Of a DNA stretch of 64,000 nt, positions 44,901 to 54,602 are shown in pieces. Each line of letters starts with the position of its first letter. Position 1 is the first letter of the stretch. Under the pieces are notes generated by a model that worked only from the letters and a program-made list of their open reading frames with translations, searched no databases and was not told where the DNA came from. The position numbers and the translations under genes are program-made. The DNA lies in NCBI GenBank assembly GCA_023055505.1, contig JALIRH010000123.1, positions 558,001-622,000 of the forward strand. The letters are read 5' to 3'. The DNA comes from Callipepla californica brunnescens. Its lineage: Eukaryota; Chordata; Aves; Galliformes; Odontophoridae.

Positions 44901-44955
44901 GAGCATACGATTCTGGTGAAGGAATCAGAAATATCTGTGTGTATGAAAATTTAAT
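38966..44955. repeat. Tandem satellite array 3, diverged ~590-bp monomers
   Basis: About 10 copies in the same orientation as array 1. The landmark AACGTGCTCGCAGATGAATG or derivatives recur near 39125, 40290, 40876, 41466, 42058, 42650, 43235, 43830 and 44420. Divergence from array 1 increases toward the right (for example GAGAACGCAG replaces GTGCTCGCAG from about 43230 on). It ends against the ERV remnant. Confidence 0.93.
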
Positions 44956-45082
44956 GTGTAGGGACCGTGTGAGTTCTTCTCCCAGTCTGTACACGTATCT
45001 GATATAATCCCAAGCCGTGTCCACTGCCGTTCTCAACTGTTTACGGGCTGGTTTGGCCTGTTTCTGTGACAATTGGCGCAGG
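44956..45082 (-). pseudogene. Possible ERV internal remnant next to LTR
   Basis: On the minus strand a frame continues from the LTR edge for about 45 residues (RQLSQKQAKPARKQLRTAVD...) before meeting satellite. Its position after the LTR U5 end suggests ERV leader or gag, but it does not match the leader of the related element at the left end of the window, and no clear primer binding site is seen. Confidence 0.35.
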
Positions 45083-45592
45083 GGACCCACGGACCCACAC
45101 CCCAGGAAAGGGGAAGGGGGAACGGGAAAAGGGAGATGGACCTAGAAACAAAACAGCAGCAACGATCTGAGGAGGAAAGCTAACTTACTAAATAAGATAT
45201 TAGAAAGCAAAATAACACAGTATAATACAGTGTAATTAGAATAAAATCTAGTAATTCAAATCAAATGAGCTAATGTCCCATTAACCAAAGTCCTTACAGC
45301 AAATGCTGAAGGCGAGATGGCATTGAGCAGCCGCTGCTGGGTCGATCCAAAAGGGAAATTGATTGTCTCGTGATACGCAAACAGTTTTTATCTTTCCCTC
45401 TGAGCGGAAAAACATAGAAATACAAAACAACGTAAAGTTCTCTGGGGAACGTAGCTCTTCTTCTCTTCTGAGACAGGTACACCCATAACTATCGATGATC
45501 CATGCAGTTGGAGCATTAACTCTTTCACTCTTAATGCACTACATGATGTTATGATGTGGAATATCAATAACAAAAATCATAAAACCATGACA
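45083..45592 (-). mobile_element. LTR remnant, same family as 1382-1922
   Basis: Begins on the minus strand with TGTCATGGTTTTATGATTTTTG and follows the 1382-1922 LTR along its length (shared GGGGAAGGGGGAA, CAACGATCTGAGG and TTCCCTCTGAGCGGAAAA segments). It lacks the AG microsatellite and about 40 bp of the U5 end including the CA terminus. It is a truncated or solo LTR. Confidence 0.85.
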
Positions 45593-46770
45593 CCAAAGCC
45601 CCAGGCTCCAGTCCGGGGGCACTCTACCCACGCTGATCTGGACATGGGGTGCCCAGAACAGACAGAGCTGTGAGATAGGGACTGCAAGAAATCAGAGCAC
45701 CCAGCCTTGCCAATGAACCCAACGCTGAGTTTTACCAAGCGGAGAGGAAGGAATAAGCAAGACATTTAAGACTTCCAGATGGACATCCTTCTTTGCCAGA
45801 AGTCCTTTGTGCTCTTGATAGCGAAGGGAGACAGCTAGAGCTGAGGAATGGATGCATGGCCCCTGAACTCTGACCAGCAAAGAAACTGGGAGAACGGAAC
45901 GCAGACACTGCTAACTTCTACCAAATCAAATCTGCTTCAAGGTTCATTGAAAAGTCTCAGCTAGAAAAAGCACCACCTCAGTGTGTCCAAGAAAAAGAAC
46001 CTTTCCTTTTGTTTTTTGCCTTTGTATTTATTATTTTTAATATACAATAAAACTACACGTTTACACCGTCCTTCACCTCAGAGAGTTCCAGAAGGAGCTC
46101 ATGCACATCCTGTTCACACTGCACCTGAACATCAAGTGCAGCAGATGGAGTCATGCAGGAATTGTCACAGGATGTTGTTGCGCTATGGAATCTCTGCCCC
46201 GACTTGATCGTCAGCATCCATCAGGAGATCACAAAGCCCTGGAGGCACAGTTATATCCAGGTCGTCATCTGAAACCTCTGCAACCAAATGGAGAGGGACC
46301 GCTCCTCTTCTGCCACCTTTCAGCTCTCCCAGAAACCGGCTGTCCCCATCAGCATCTCCGAAGACAGAAACTTATTGTCCTGAGGTCAGAGGAAGCTCGC
46401 TTCCTGGGTGCTCATCAGGACCCTCAGAAGGACTGTAGCTCTGTTGAGCTACGAATCTTCTCAATTTTGGAGACACTTGTCTGGGAGAATGCAGGCTGAA
46501 GGACAGATGCTGTGCTGCTGACTCTCTGCTCCCATTTTAGGGCCATCCTCTGGCAGAACACAGCACTCAGGACCATTCTCACGGACCTCTGTCACGGCGT
46601 TTGCTCACCCTCCAGATATTCCCAATGAGTCTGAGGGCCTCTGTCCTCTTGGATGGCAGAATGGGATGGATTGGAATTAGTGTTTGATTCTTGCTTTCCC
46701 GAGTAAGAATCTATTTTGTTGTCTCTCCTAGCTCCATTCTGCCCTCATTTCCAGTTGGAACTTGCTCCCT
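45593..46770. other. Unassigned low-repeat sequence
   Basis: No gene is recognised with confidence. A frame at about 46150-46260 (ELSQDVVALWNLCPDLIV) looks protein-like but is short. AATAAA occurs on the plus strand at 46046-46051. Confidence 0.4.
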
Positions 46771-46777
46771 GTTGGTG

Positions 46778-46979
46778 TCATGATGAGCTTGTTCTGCAGC
46801 AGTGAAGAGTTCTGGGGAAAAGCCAACTCACAGATATTGTTTCCACATCCGTGCTATGACAACACAGGTCAGCAGCAGCACAGGCAGCAGCACAGCAGAG
46901 ACCACTGCCATCACTGCGACGTCGTGCTTCTGCAGAAATCTGCAAACAGCTCCGCTTGTGTTTTTCCCTGCATCCATCC
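46778..46979 (-). CDS. Transmembrane-coding exon (and possible terminal exon) of a type I-like membrane protein
   Basis: A minus-strand exon at 46979-46832 has a good acceptor (TCATTTCTTGCAG) and donor (GTGAGT). It encodes a short stalk with one Asn-X-Thr/Ser site and then one strong membrane segment, VAVMAVVSAVLLPVLLLTC, followed by VVIARMWKQY, a basic membrane-proximal end. The next acceptor (CACTGCTGCAG, exon from 46793) would finish the protein after LTSSS (stop 46780-46778), giving a very short tail. Extracellular exons were not identified, although an open frame ending at a GTAATT donor lies at about 47693-47850. The family is unknown, for instance an immunoglobulin- or cytokine-receptor-type protein. 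Confidence 0.4.
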
Positions 46980-46993
46980 CTGCAAGAAATGAG

Positions 46994-48380
46994 ACAACGT
47001 CCCACGTTACCTTCCCCTGTGCTGCAGATTATCTCTCAGTATGTTTCACAGACCCAAGAGACTTCCTTTTTCATCAGTGGGTGCCTCAGTCCCTGGTGCT
47101 TAAGCAGGGAGGGGATTCCTTCAACTTCTTGTTGGTTCAGGAGAGGCTGCACGGCTGCTGCCCATGTATTTGTGTGGGCTGAGGGCAACGGCTCTGCCCT
47201 GGGCTTTGGGCTTCATCTGCAGAGCAGAAACCCTCACTCTTTCCCCAGCACACACATCCTGAGCTCTCCCCAAGCACATCCCCCAGGCTGAAGGTTGGGC
47301 TCCAGCCAGCACACGTCACAGCTGGAGCCAGTCCAGGGGAGAAAGACTCCTGCATGCTCCTACCACACAGGGACCGTCTCATTGCCCTTGGGTGGTTTAT
47401 GTCCCAAAAGGGCAAAGTTCACAACTCTCTGGGAATTGGGAGTGGTGGGAGGTGAGCAGCATCACAGAGCTCTGTAGTCTCTCTGTTCCGGGATGCTGCT
47501 GGAGCAACTCTCTGCACCCCGCTGAGGTCAGCCACATTCAAAGAGCCATCCCTGGCTTCTTTTACAACACGTGCTCTGTGTTCACACACTTGGGTTTGGC
47601 TGCTGAGCTGTTGTGCATAAGCAGGCAGGAAGAGCCTGCTGGCACACAGTGACTGTGGTTGGTGACACTGGAAGCACAGGGGACAAAAATTACCTGGCAT
47701 GCCAGTTGCTTGAGCTGCCTGTGTTCCTTTGTCCAAGACTGGCAGTGTGGGATGGGCCACCTTCTGTGCAGCCTGTTGGTCAGTCCCTTTAGAAGGAAAG
47801 TAGGACTGGATGTGATGCATTCTCATTAGGAACTGAGCTGCTCCAATCCAGAGCTTAGGCAAAGTCTGCTGGTCCCAGCCCTCCAAATCCACCTGCCACC
47901 CCCTCCATTGCCCGAGGGCATTGGGGCACTCTCAGGAGTTGGAGGGTGCCGGCCCTCTCACCCCTCCCGACGAATCAGCTCCTGTGCAAGGCCCTCACAC
48001 GCTGTGCTGTGAGTGTCACCAACCAGATCATCTCTGGCACTCACCAGAGCCTGCAAGGCATTACCCAGGCCCCACCCGGCTCTCCAGAAACTGTTGCAGG
48101 AGTTACACTCCTGCCACCTTGTTCCAAAGGAGTCATGCTGCTGCCCCCTCCAACATTCTCTGGTTCAAGCCTTGACTTCTGCTTTCAGTCAGGCTGTATT
48201 TCATCCTCCTTTATTTGCAGTTCTTGGGATTTCCAGCTCAAGCAGAGCATCTCGCAGGAGGAGCCTTGTGACCTTCAATCCCATACTTGTTACGAGTTGT
48301 GATTGCACCATCCTATGAGACAGTTCCAACACAAACTGTCCTTTTGAACAAACCCAATTTTCTGTCTGCTGTCTCTTCCT
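46994..48380. other. Unassigned sequence
   Basis: Unique-looking DNA with several short open frames on both strands. No domain or reliable exon chain was recognised except the candidate stalk exon near 47693-47850 (minus). Confidence 0.35.
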
Positions 48381-48384
48381 CCTT

Positions 48385-48500
48385 CATCCATCCATCCATC
48401 CATCCATCCATCCATCCATCCATCCATCCATCCATCCATCCATCCCTCCCTCCCTCCCTCCCTCCCTCCCTCCCTCCCTCCATCCCTCCATCCATCCAGT
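48385..48500. repeat. (ATCC)n/(CTCC)n microsatellite
   Basis: About 14 ATCC units, then about 10 CTCC units, then ATCC again. Open frames across it (poly Ser-Ile-His-Pro or Met-Asp-Gly-Trp) are artefacts. Confidence 0.97.
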
Positions 48501-48944
48501 TCTAGGTGGTGCTTCTTGGGCAGCATCTTCCCAGAACTGGCAGAACTTCTCCAGCTGCTGCTGTGCAGATGTTATCCCATCATTCTTGATGTCTCTTGGG
48601 ACTTAGCCAGCTGAATCCTGTTCTCTGCAAGGCCTCTGCTCTTGAGGATGTGTGAGCCCCATCATGATGAAACCAATGAACTTGACAATGATCACAGTTA
48701 CCAAGGCAGTCTACTGGAGGGGCTGATCAACTTGGCTTCCTCCCAACGTGCATCATCCAATATTTCAGCTATGAAAGGTCATCCTCTTGCTCCAGCAAGT
48801 GACACCAGTAAATCATCCCCCAAACCCACAGTGCTGGGATAGGAGCTTGGTGGTCCTAAGCTTCATTTATGCTACTCGGGACTAAAATTTGTGCAGTGGC
48901 TTATGGAATGCTACTGAACAAATTGGGCCATGGGCTCTTTGTGA

Positions 48945-50990
48945 ATCCATAACCGTGATTGTTTATTGAGTAAAACCAAAAAAGACTTGGAGTGCCAAGT
49001 TGGGCGGCACTCGGAGCGCTGCCCTGTAACGCACTGCAGCCGCTGCCTTCTGCTGCTCCTCCCATCAGTCGTTCAGCCTCAGATTCTGCATCGCCTCCAC
49101 CAGGCTGTTCATTTCGGACTAGAAAGAAATAAAGCAAATGTAGAAATAGGACAGAAACAATCTCAGGAGACATCCTGAGACATCCCCCAACCTGTACTGG
49201 TGCACATTCTTATCCCCTCATCAAGGTCACAGATGAAGATGTGGAACAGGACCAGACCCAGCACCCAGCTGGGTGCTTTTCTATTACATCACTTCCCTTG
49301 GGGTTTTACCATCTCTTGTGTGCACTGAGGACAAGAGAGCATATGCCTGTGTTCACCCAGGACTCACCTCCGCACGTATAGCAGCAGCTCTCTGAGAAGC
49401 CTTTCTCATTTCTTCTCTCCACTCTTGTCTTCTTCTCTGTTCTCTTCTCCTTGCTAAAGAGTGAGAAAAAACAGATGAATTCACGTCGTCAACATCAAAA
49501 CTGCAGGAACGTGGGTACCATCCAAACAGATGGCAGAAACAAGACAAAGGAAATTGGGCTAGGAAGCCTCTCAGTGAACGACGTTCCCAGGTGCCGTGCA
49601 GAAGACCATCTTGTAGTGAATGGAAGAGGATGGGTTACGCATTCTGTCAAGCCCTTGCCTTTGGACTCTGTAGCCTTCAGTTCTTTTCCCCTCTCCAGAG
49701 AAGGAAAAAGCAAACCCTAAGCAATCTCAGTGTGCACACCAAGGGCAGCAGCTGAGCAGGGCGGGTTCCTCAGCACTTTCTCACCTCTTTTCTTGGAGAT
49801 CCGTTCTGGGGCAGGCCCAGGGTGTGCTGCTGGAACCGACACGCTCCCTCTTCTTTGGCACATCTCCCCGCTGTGCTCACCCCTCACTCTCTTATGGGCA
49901 GGGAGCCGCTCTTCCATTTGTTTCTCTTCCTCCAAGCCCTTGCGCTTTCTTCCAGCCAGGGTCATGGAGAGAGAGTGGGGGTTCACTGCAGGGGAGGGTC
50001 TTCCCACCGGGCTGGGACCTGCTCTGTCAGGAAGCCCTCTGCTCTGGTCGTGGGCTCTGAATTCTGTTCTTCTATGAGCTTTCTGAGAACAGACCTCATT
50101 CGCACGGCACTTTCCATTTCGCTCAGAGACTCTCCCTGTCATCATCAAGAAAAGAAAAGCAACAAGGTTGAAAGAGAGTCCAGCACTGCAAAAGCAAAAG
50201 GCCTGCACAGTGGGCCACAGGACTCGCAAATCCCATCTGGAGCATTCACGGCCGTGGATCTTAGGATCTCGGGTGAACTGTGGGTTCACTTTTGAAATCA
50301 GGACAGGAAAGGGAACTGTAAATCTCAGGGATTCAGACCCCAAGCAACACGCAAGAACAACAGTTCAGCAAGGAACAGACAGAAAGCCAAACTAGAAAGA
50401 CAGTGCACCAAACCCAGACGCCTGTTGTGTGTCTGTACCTCTCTTGGGGGCCGTGCCACACTCCATGGTCCTCCCCTGTCTTTCCGCAAAGCTGCGCTTC
50501 AGAGGAAGGCCACTGACATCAGCCTCTGACAGAAAGGAGAGAAGAAATACTTGAAGAGCATGTCTTGGGAGGATGATGTTAGCACAGCCAACCACCAACT
50601 TCTCATCTTCAAGCCTAGCTTCTTCCATTGGCCTTTGCACTGCTCCAGCCCTGCTCCATTTCTGCAGTCAGCACAGATGTGCAGTGTCCTTTCCTCTCTC
50701 CTGTGTCACACGCACCCCTTCATGCAGCCCTTCATGTACCCACACCACAGCTCCCAGGAGGCGCTTACCTGCAGGGGCTTTCCGTTTCCCCCCATGCCCG
50801 GCACTGTGCCATGGACGCGCAGGCTCCATCCCTACAACAACAGATGGCGTGTTGATTTCACAGCCAGCAGCAGCCAGCAGCAGCCGGACAGAGGGGTGCC
50901 GCTGGAGCTGGGAACTCCTCCCCAGCCCAGCTTTTCTTCTGAGACACCTCGCGGCGACCACCCAGCACCAAGCCCAGCTCACCTGTTCGG
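48945..50990 (-). CDS. Five-coding-exon gene for a 212-residue Lys/Arg-rich protein, unidentified
   Basis: Coding exons on the minus strand are 50829-50769 (ATG), 50525-50439, 50135-49785, 49453-49368 and 49118-49065 (TGA). All four introns have AG acceptors after pyrimidine tracts and GT donors (GTAAGC, GTACAG, GTGAGA, GTGAGT). The phases 1, 1, 1, 0 join without a break into 639 nt. AATAAA follows at 48967-48962. A 5' non-coding exon may end at the GTGAGC near 50983. The protein has basic clusters (GKRKAP, GRKRKG, HKRVRG) suggesting nuclear location, a low-complexity Pro/Ser middle, and an Arg/Glu-rich helix (RRREQRRRQEWREEM) leading to a short amphipathic end (NSLVEAMQNLRL). I do not recognise the family. 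Confidence 0.65.
48962..48967 (-). terminator. Polyadenylation signal of the 212-residue gene
   Basis: AATAAA on the minus strand (TTTATT as given), 98 bp after the stop codon, giving a compact 3' UTR. Confidence 0.6.
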
Positions 50991-51690
50991 CCTACTCAGC
51001 CTAAGCTGTGCCCAGCTCACGCACATGCCGCAGCGCTGCTTCTGATGGGCTGTCCTGGAGTGATCGCTTACAAGAATGCCCGGAGCTCAGTCTCGGTGTG
51101 CGGCACGCTCACCAGACCACCAGCTCTGCTCACCTCCTGTGCAGCAAATGCTCCCACCTCGGCAACGACTGTGACCTCAGTGAGTTCTCCCATCGCTTCT
51201 GTGCCCTCATCTTAAGCAAAGGGCGTGGTCACCTCTCGGTTCCAAATTCTAGGAAACCAACACCAGAGTCACCCAATGGGGATATCTGAAGTCAAATAAA
51301 CGAGAAATTCAGATGAGTCTTGTGCAGCCAGCTCGGGTCACTCTCTCACTCAGGCACTGCACAATGGGACCCAGGAGACATTGGCCGCAGGCTGCCTCCA
51401 GCTTGGAGGCTGGAAGGGTTTGGGCTTCCAAGCAATCAGCAAGCATTTGGAGGAGCCAGCCCTCTGTGTTTAATGGGGACACACAAGTCCTTCTTGGGAA
51501 GCCAGCTCGGCAGAGGCAGCAGCGCTCTGCTCTCGGGCCGCAGCGCTCCATGGCCAGGTGCTGCATTTCGTCCTGGGCACCCAGACGTGCTCCGACTCTC
51601 GTGCAGGTTTCTGCAGGGTTTGTGGCTTCCTGCTGAAGAGCTCCTCACGTTCTCCTGCCCCCCAGCATCGTTCCTGCCTCCTCTGGCTAC
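50991..51690. other. Unassigned sequence upstream of the 212-residue gene
   Basis: May hold the promoter of the minus-strand gene. No TATA or CpG island is obvious. AATAAA is present on the plus strand near 51295. Confidence 0.3.
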
Positions 51691-52070
51691 TGGCTTCTAT
51701 TGGTGTGTACTGGTTTAGACTGGGTGGCACTGGTGAGGGTAGTGGTGGAGGAATGGGTTCTCCCAGTTCCTCCTGGTTTCTCCTGGTTCCCACTGGTCTC
51801 TAGCGGCCACTGTTTGTCCATACTGGTCTTTACTGTTCCATACTGGTGTGCACTCCTACTGGTTCCCAGTGATCTCTATTGCCCACTGTTGGTCCATAAT
51901 GGTGTCTACTGATACACAGTGGTTTAGACAGGTCCATAGTGGTTAAGAGTTGTGCACACTGGTCCAGTAAAATGTGGTGAAGAAATGGGTTCTGATGGTC
52001 CCTTCTGGTTCCTACTGCTTCCTAGTGGTCCTTCTGGATCTCCATTGGCCGCTGTGGGCCCCTACCGGTT
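51691..52070 (+). repeat. ACTGGT minisatellite
   Basis: Irregular units of about 10-12 bp of the kind TGGTTCCTACTGG and CACTGGTCTCTA. It resembles the GGGTC decamer array in style but not in sequence. Frames across it are artefacts. Confidence 0.7.
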
Positions 52071-54085
52071 CCTGGGAGGGAGATCTACAAACGGTCTGGC
52101 AAAACCCAGACCTAACAGAAAAAAAAGTAGAGTGGTTGTGGGTAATATTAGTTGTACGTGGATAGGAATGGATGTCTTTCAATTAATTGTCAGGTTTCAA
52201 AGGTGCAGCTGCTTTGAGTCCGCTTTGTTCGAGACCTAGTTGTGGTGCTTGTGATGCCTCAAGACCAGCTGTTCCTCTTTGGGAAAAGAGGCTGAATCTT
52301 GTGCTGCTCTGTCATTCACCAAAGCAGGCTGCACGCTCAGCTGGGTGGCTCTGCCTCCATCTGCCCGCCCCTTGTTTTATACAATGTGTGTGTATGTGTA
52401 TTATATTATATGCTGTCATTACCATTACAGTTTTTTCTCTGAATAAACAGTTTTTATCTCAACTCTTGCGTGCTACTGTGTTGTTTATTCTTTTTTTTTA
52501 TTATTATTCATTCCGGCTCTTCATCAGTGGACAATGAATCCCCTTGTCTGCACACAGACCAGCCCAAACTACACTCTTTCTCCCAACAGCCTAACTTCAT
52601 GAAGGACACCTTGTCAAGAGTAAGTGCTACAGTTCCAGCTCCAGGCCGTCAGCTTTTTGTCAGCTGCAGAAGGAGACCTTCAGCAGGGAAAATCCTCATG
52701 GCAGTGTGGGAGCTGCGTGTTATTTGTGGGATGACCTAGAGCTTCCTTCCCCAGAGCTGCAGGCCAGGAACGGCTGACATGGTTGCAGAGCTGCAGCACT
52801 CGCAGCCATGCTGGAAAGAGAGGGAAGGGGAAGGTGAGAGAAAGGGAGGGGAGGAGGAAGGAAAAAGGAGAGGCCACAGTTTATCTTTCCTTTTGCTTTA
52901 CAATCAGGCAAGAACTGGTTTTCCCATCCTGCTTTCCCATCTGACAGCTCCAACCTGAGGGGTGCGGGGCTGCGCGAGGGAGCTGTGGGAGCGCGGCTCG
53001 TTCCTCCCCTCTGACGGGGGCAGAAGGAATGGGACAGAAGAGGAAAGCAGAGTGCGGCTGCATTTTCCGCGTGGCTCTCAGATCCTGCGTTATGCTGAGA
53101 AACGTGCTGAGCCACTGTGCCTATGGATGATGGGTAGCTCTGTACCTCTGCCATCATCTTTCTTCCCAGCTGTTCCTGTGTGTAATGCTCCACACTGGGA
53201 CCCTGCAGAGCCCAAAGTCCTCCTTGGCTGCTGTCGCTCACCTGGAGGTTGCAGGGTGCTGTGTGTCTGAGATGGTTCCTGCACTGAAAGAGATGAGTTG
53301 GGATTTGTGTTTCTCTGCTTAGAGAATGTTACCTGTAAAGCTGTAATGCAGAGCGACGCTCTCCGTGTTTGCTTTTAGCATCTCTGTGTGCTGGGTCCAC
53401 AGCTGAAAGCTGTGGTGTTTGAGAGTACAGCCTGCACTTTGTGCTGAGGCACGATGACTTGGTCACATCTTCAAAATATGGTTGGGATTTGTGTTGCCTT
53501 TGAATTTTCTTTCCTGTATGACTGTAAAAGTGTTTCTTCAAGCATTTTTTCTTTAACAGTCATCTTGTTTCCTGTCAGTGTCATGGAAAAAGGGATCTGC
53601 ACCTTGTTTCTTACCCTCGTGAGTGACCACAGACAAGGAAACCTGTGCAGAGGAGGCAGCACGTGGTGTGTGCGTGTTTAAAAACAAGAACGAAGCAATG
53701 AACAGGGATGTGTTTGAGAAGCTGTCCTTGCTAGCTGGCTGTGAAGATGCGGTTACAACTGGGGGAAACAAGTAACAAGGGGAAAGGATACTGAAACGCG
53801 CAGTGGGTAACAAAAGTTGCTCTCCAGCAGCAGAACCACACGGTCTGCAACACCTGTGGGAAGAAAGAGCTGTAGGGACGAGGAGGTAATCCTTGGTACT
53901 GCTTTGGGAAGGCAAAGAAAACAGCATGGGGAGGGAAAAGATGAAAGCCACGGAGTGCTGGTGGTGTGCTGGGTTTGGTTTGGCCGTGTGGCAGTGATCC
54001 AGGTGATCCCGGGCTCCTGGGGCTCTCTCCACCGAGGTGCTGCAGCATCAACCCATGCTGCTCTTCAGCTCTGGCAGCTGTGGGA
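52071..54085. other. Unassigned sequence with one plus-strand polyadenylation signal
   Basis: Nothing recognised as a gene. AATAAA at 52442-52447 follows a TATA-rich stretch and precedes a T-rich tract (52490-52505), so it may be the 3' end of a transcript or an LTR R region. A short open frame just before (about 52060-52170, TVWQNPDLTEKKVEWLW) looks protein-like. A purine-rich patch lies at 52810-52870. Confidence 0.3.
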
Positions 54086-54150
54086 CCTCAAATAGTAAAC
54101 GCTAGAGTTGGACTAGATGATCTCTAGAGGTGGATGTGCGGGTAGGTCCC
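54086..54150 (+). mobile_element. CR1 LINE 3' end fragment
   Basis: Contains GTTGGACTAGATGATCTCTAGAGGT, typical of the conserved 3' tail of CR1 (given here in 25 bases as two parts: GTTGGACTAGATG and ATCTCTAGAGGT). Only the tail is left. Confidence 0.8.
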
Positions 54151-54189
54151 GAGGCAGGAACTGCTTTGGACGCTTGTCACAAACTCACA

Positions 54190-54350
54190 GCACTGTTACG
54201 GTTGGTTATAATCTGCACAAACTGCAAAGGTTTTAGACAAAACATTTAGATATCTATTTTGAGACTTCTACAAACTACATCGTTCTCAGGAAGAAATACT
54301 GACACATCTGTCTCCAGTCGGTTTGATTGACAAGTAGAGAACACATTTTT
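54190..54350. repeat. Telomere-block flank, inverted match at 7446-7592
   Basis: Reverse-complement counterpart of the segment before the tRNA-His ERV. The side facing 54345 borders TTAGGG-like repeat, as at 7445. Confidence 0.75.
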
Positions 54351-54560
54351 ATCACTAGGGGCTAGGGCTAGGGTAGAGGGGCTCGGGCTAGCTCTTGGGT
54401 TTGAGGGGCTAGGGTTAGAGGGCTACGGATAGAGCGGCTAGGGTTAGAGGGGCCTGGGTTAAAGGGTCTCGGGTTGGAGGGGCCAGGATTAGAGGGACTA
54501 GGGTTTGAGCAGCCATGGTTAGAGGGGCCTGGGTTAGAGGGGCTAGCGTTAGAGGTGACA
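54351..54560 (+). repeat. G-rich telomere-like variant repeat
   Basis: Irregular ~16-18-bp units combining GGGGCTAGGGTTAGA (variants GGGGCCTGGGTTAGA and GGGGCTCGGGCTAG). It looks like TTAGGG that has been amplified as a longer composite unit. Strand polarity (G-rich on plus) matches block 1. Confidence 0.85.
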
Positions 54561-54596
54561 AAAACACCCGGAATCCAATCAGAGTTTTTGCAATGT

Positions 54597-54602
54597 TTTA
54601 TT
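54597..54602 (-). terminator. Polyadenylation signal of XPO1 copy 2
   Basis: AATAAA (minus), about 20 bp before similarity to ordinary sequence ends and the telomere-like variant repeat begins. It probably marks the ancestral transcript end. Confidence 0.65.

Noticed and set aside
14010..44955. Satellite arrays as a CRISPR-like repeat array
   Set aside because: Monomers are ~592 bp tandem copies without short direct repeats and unique spacers, in a vertebrate genome context.
46100..46500. Possible HEAT-repeat (MROH-type) exon
   Set aside because: A short helical-looking peptide is present, but no convincing motif, splice sites or second exon could be found.
48290..48505. Repetitive Ile/His/Pro and Met/Asp/Gly/Trp frames
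   Set aside because: Direct translation of the ATCC/CTCC microsatellite.
52440..52510. Solo LTR with R region and polyadenylation signal
   Set aside because: AATAAA and a T-rich tail are present, but no TG/CA ends or target duplication could be defined.
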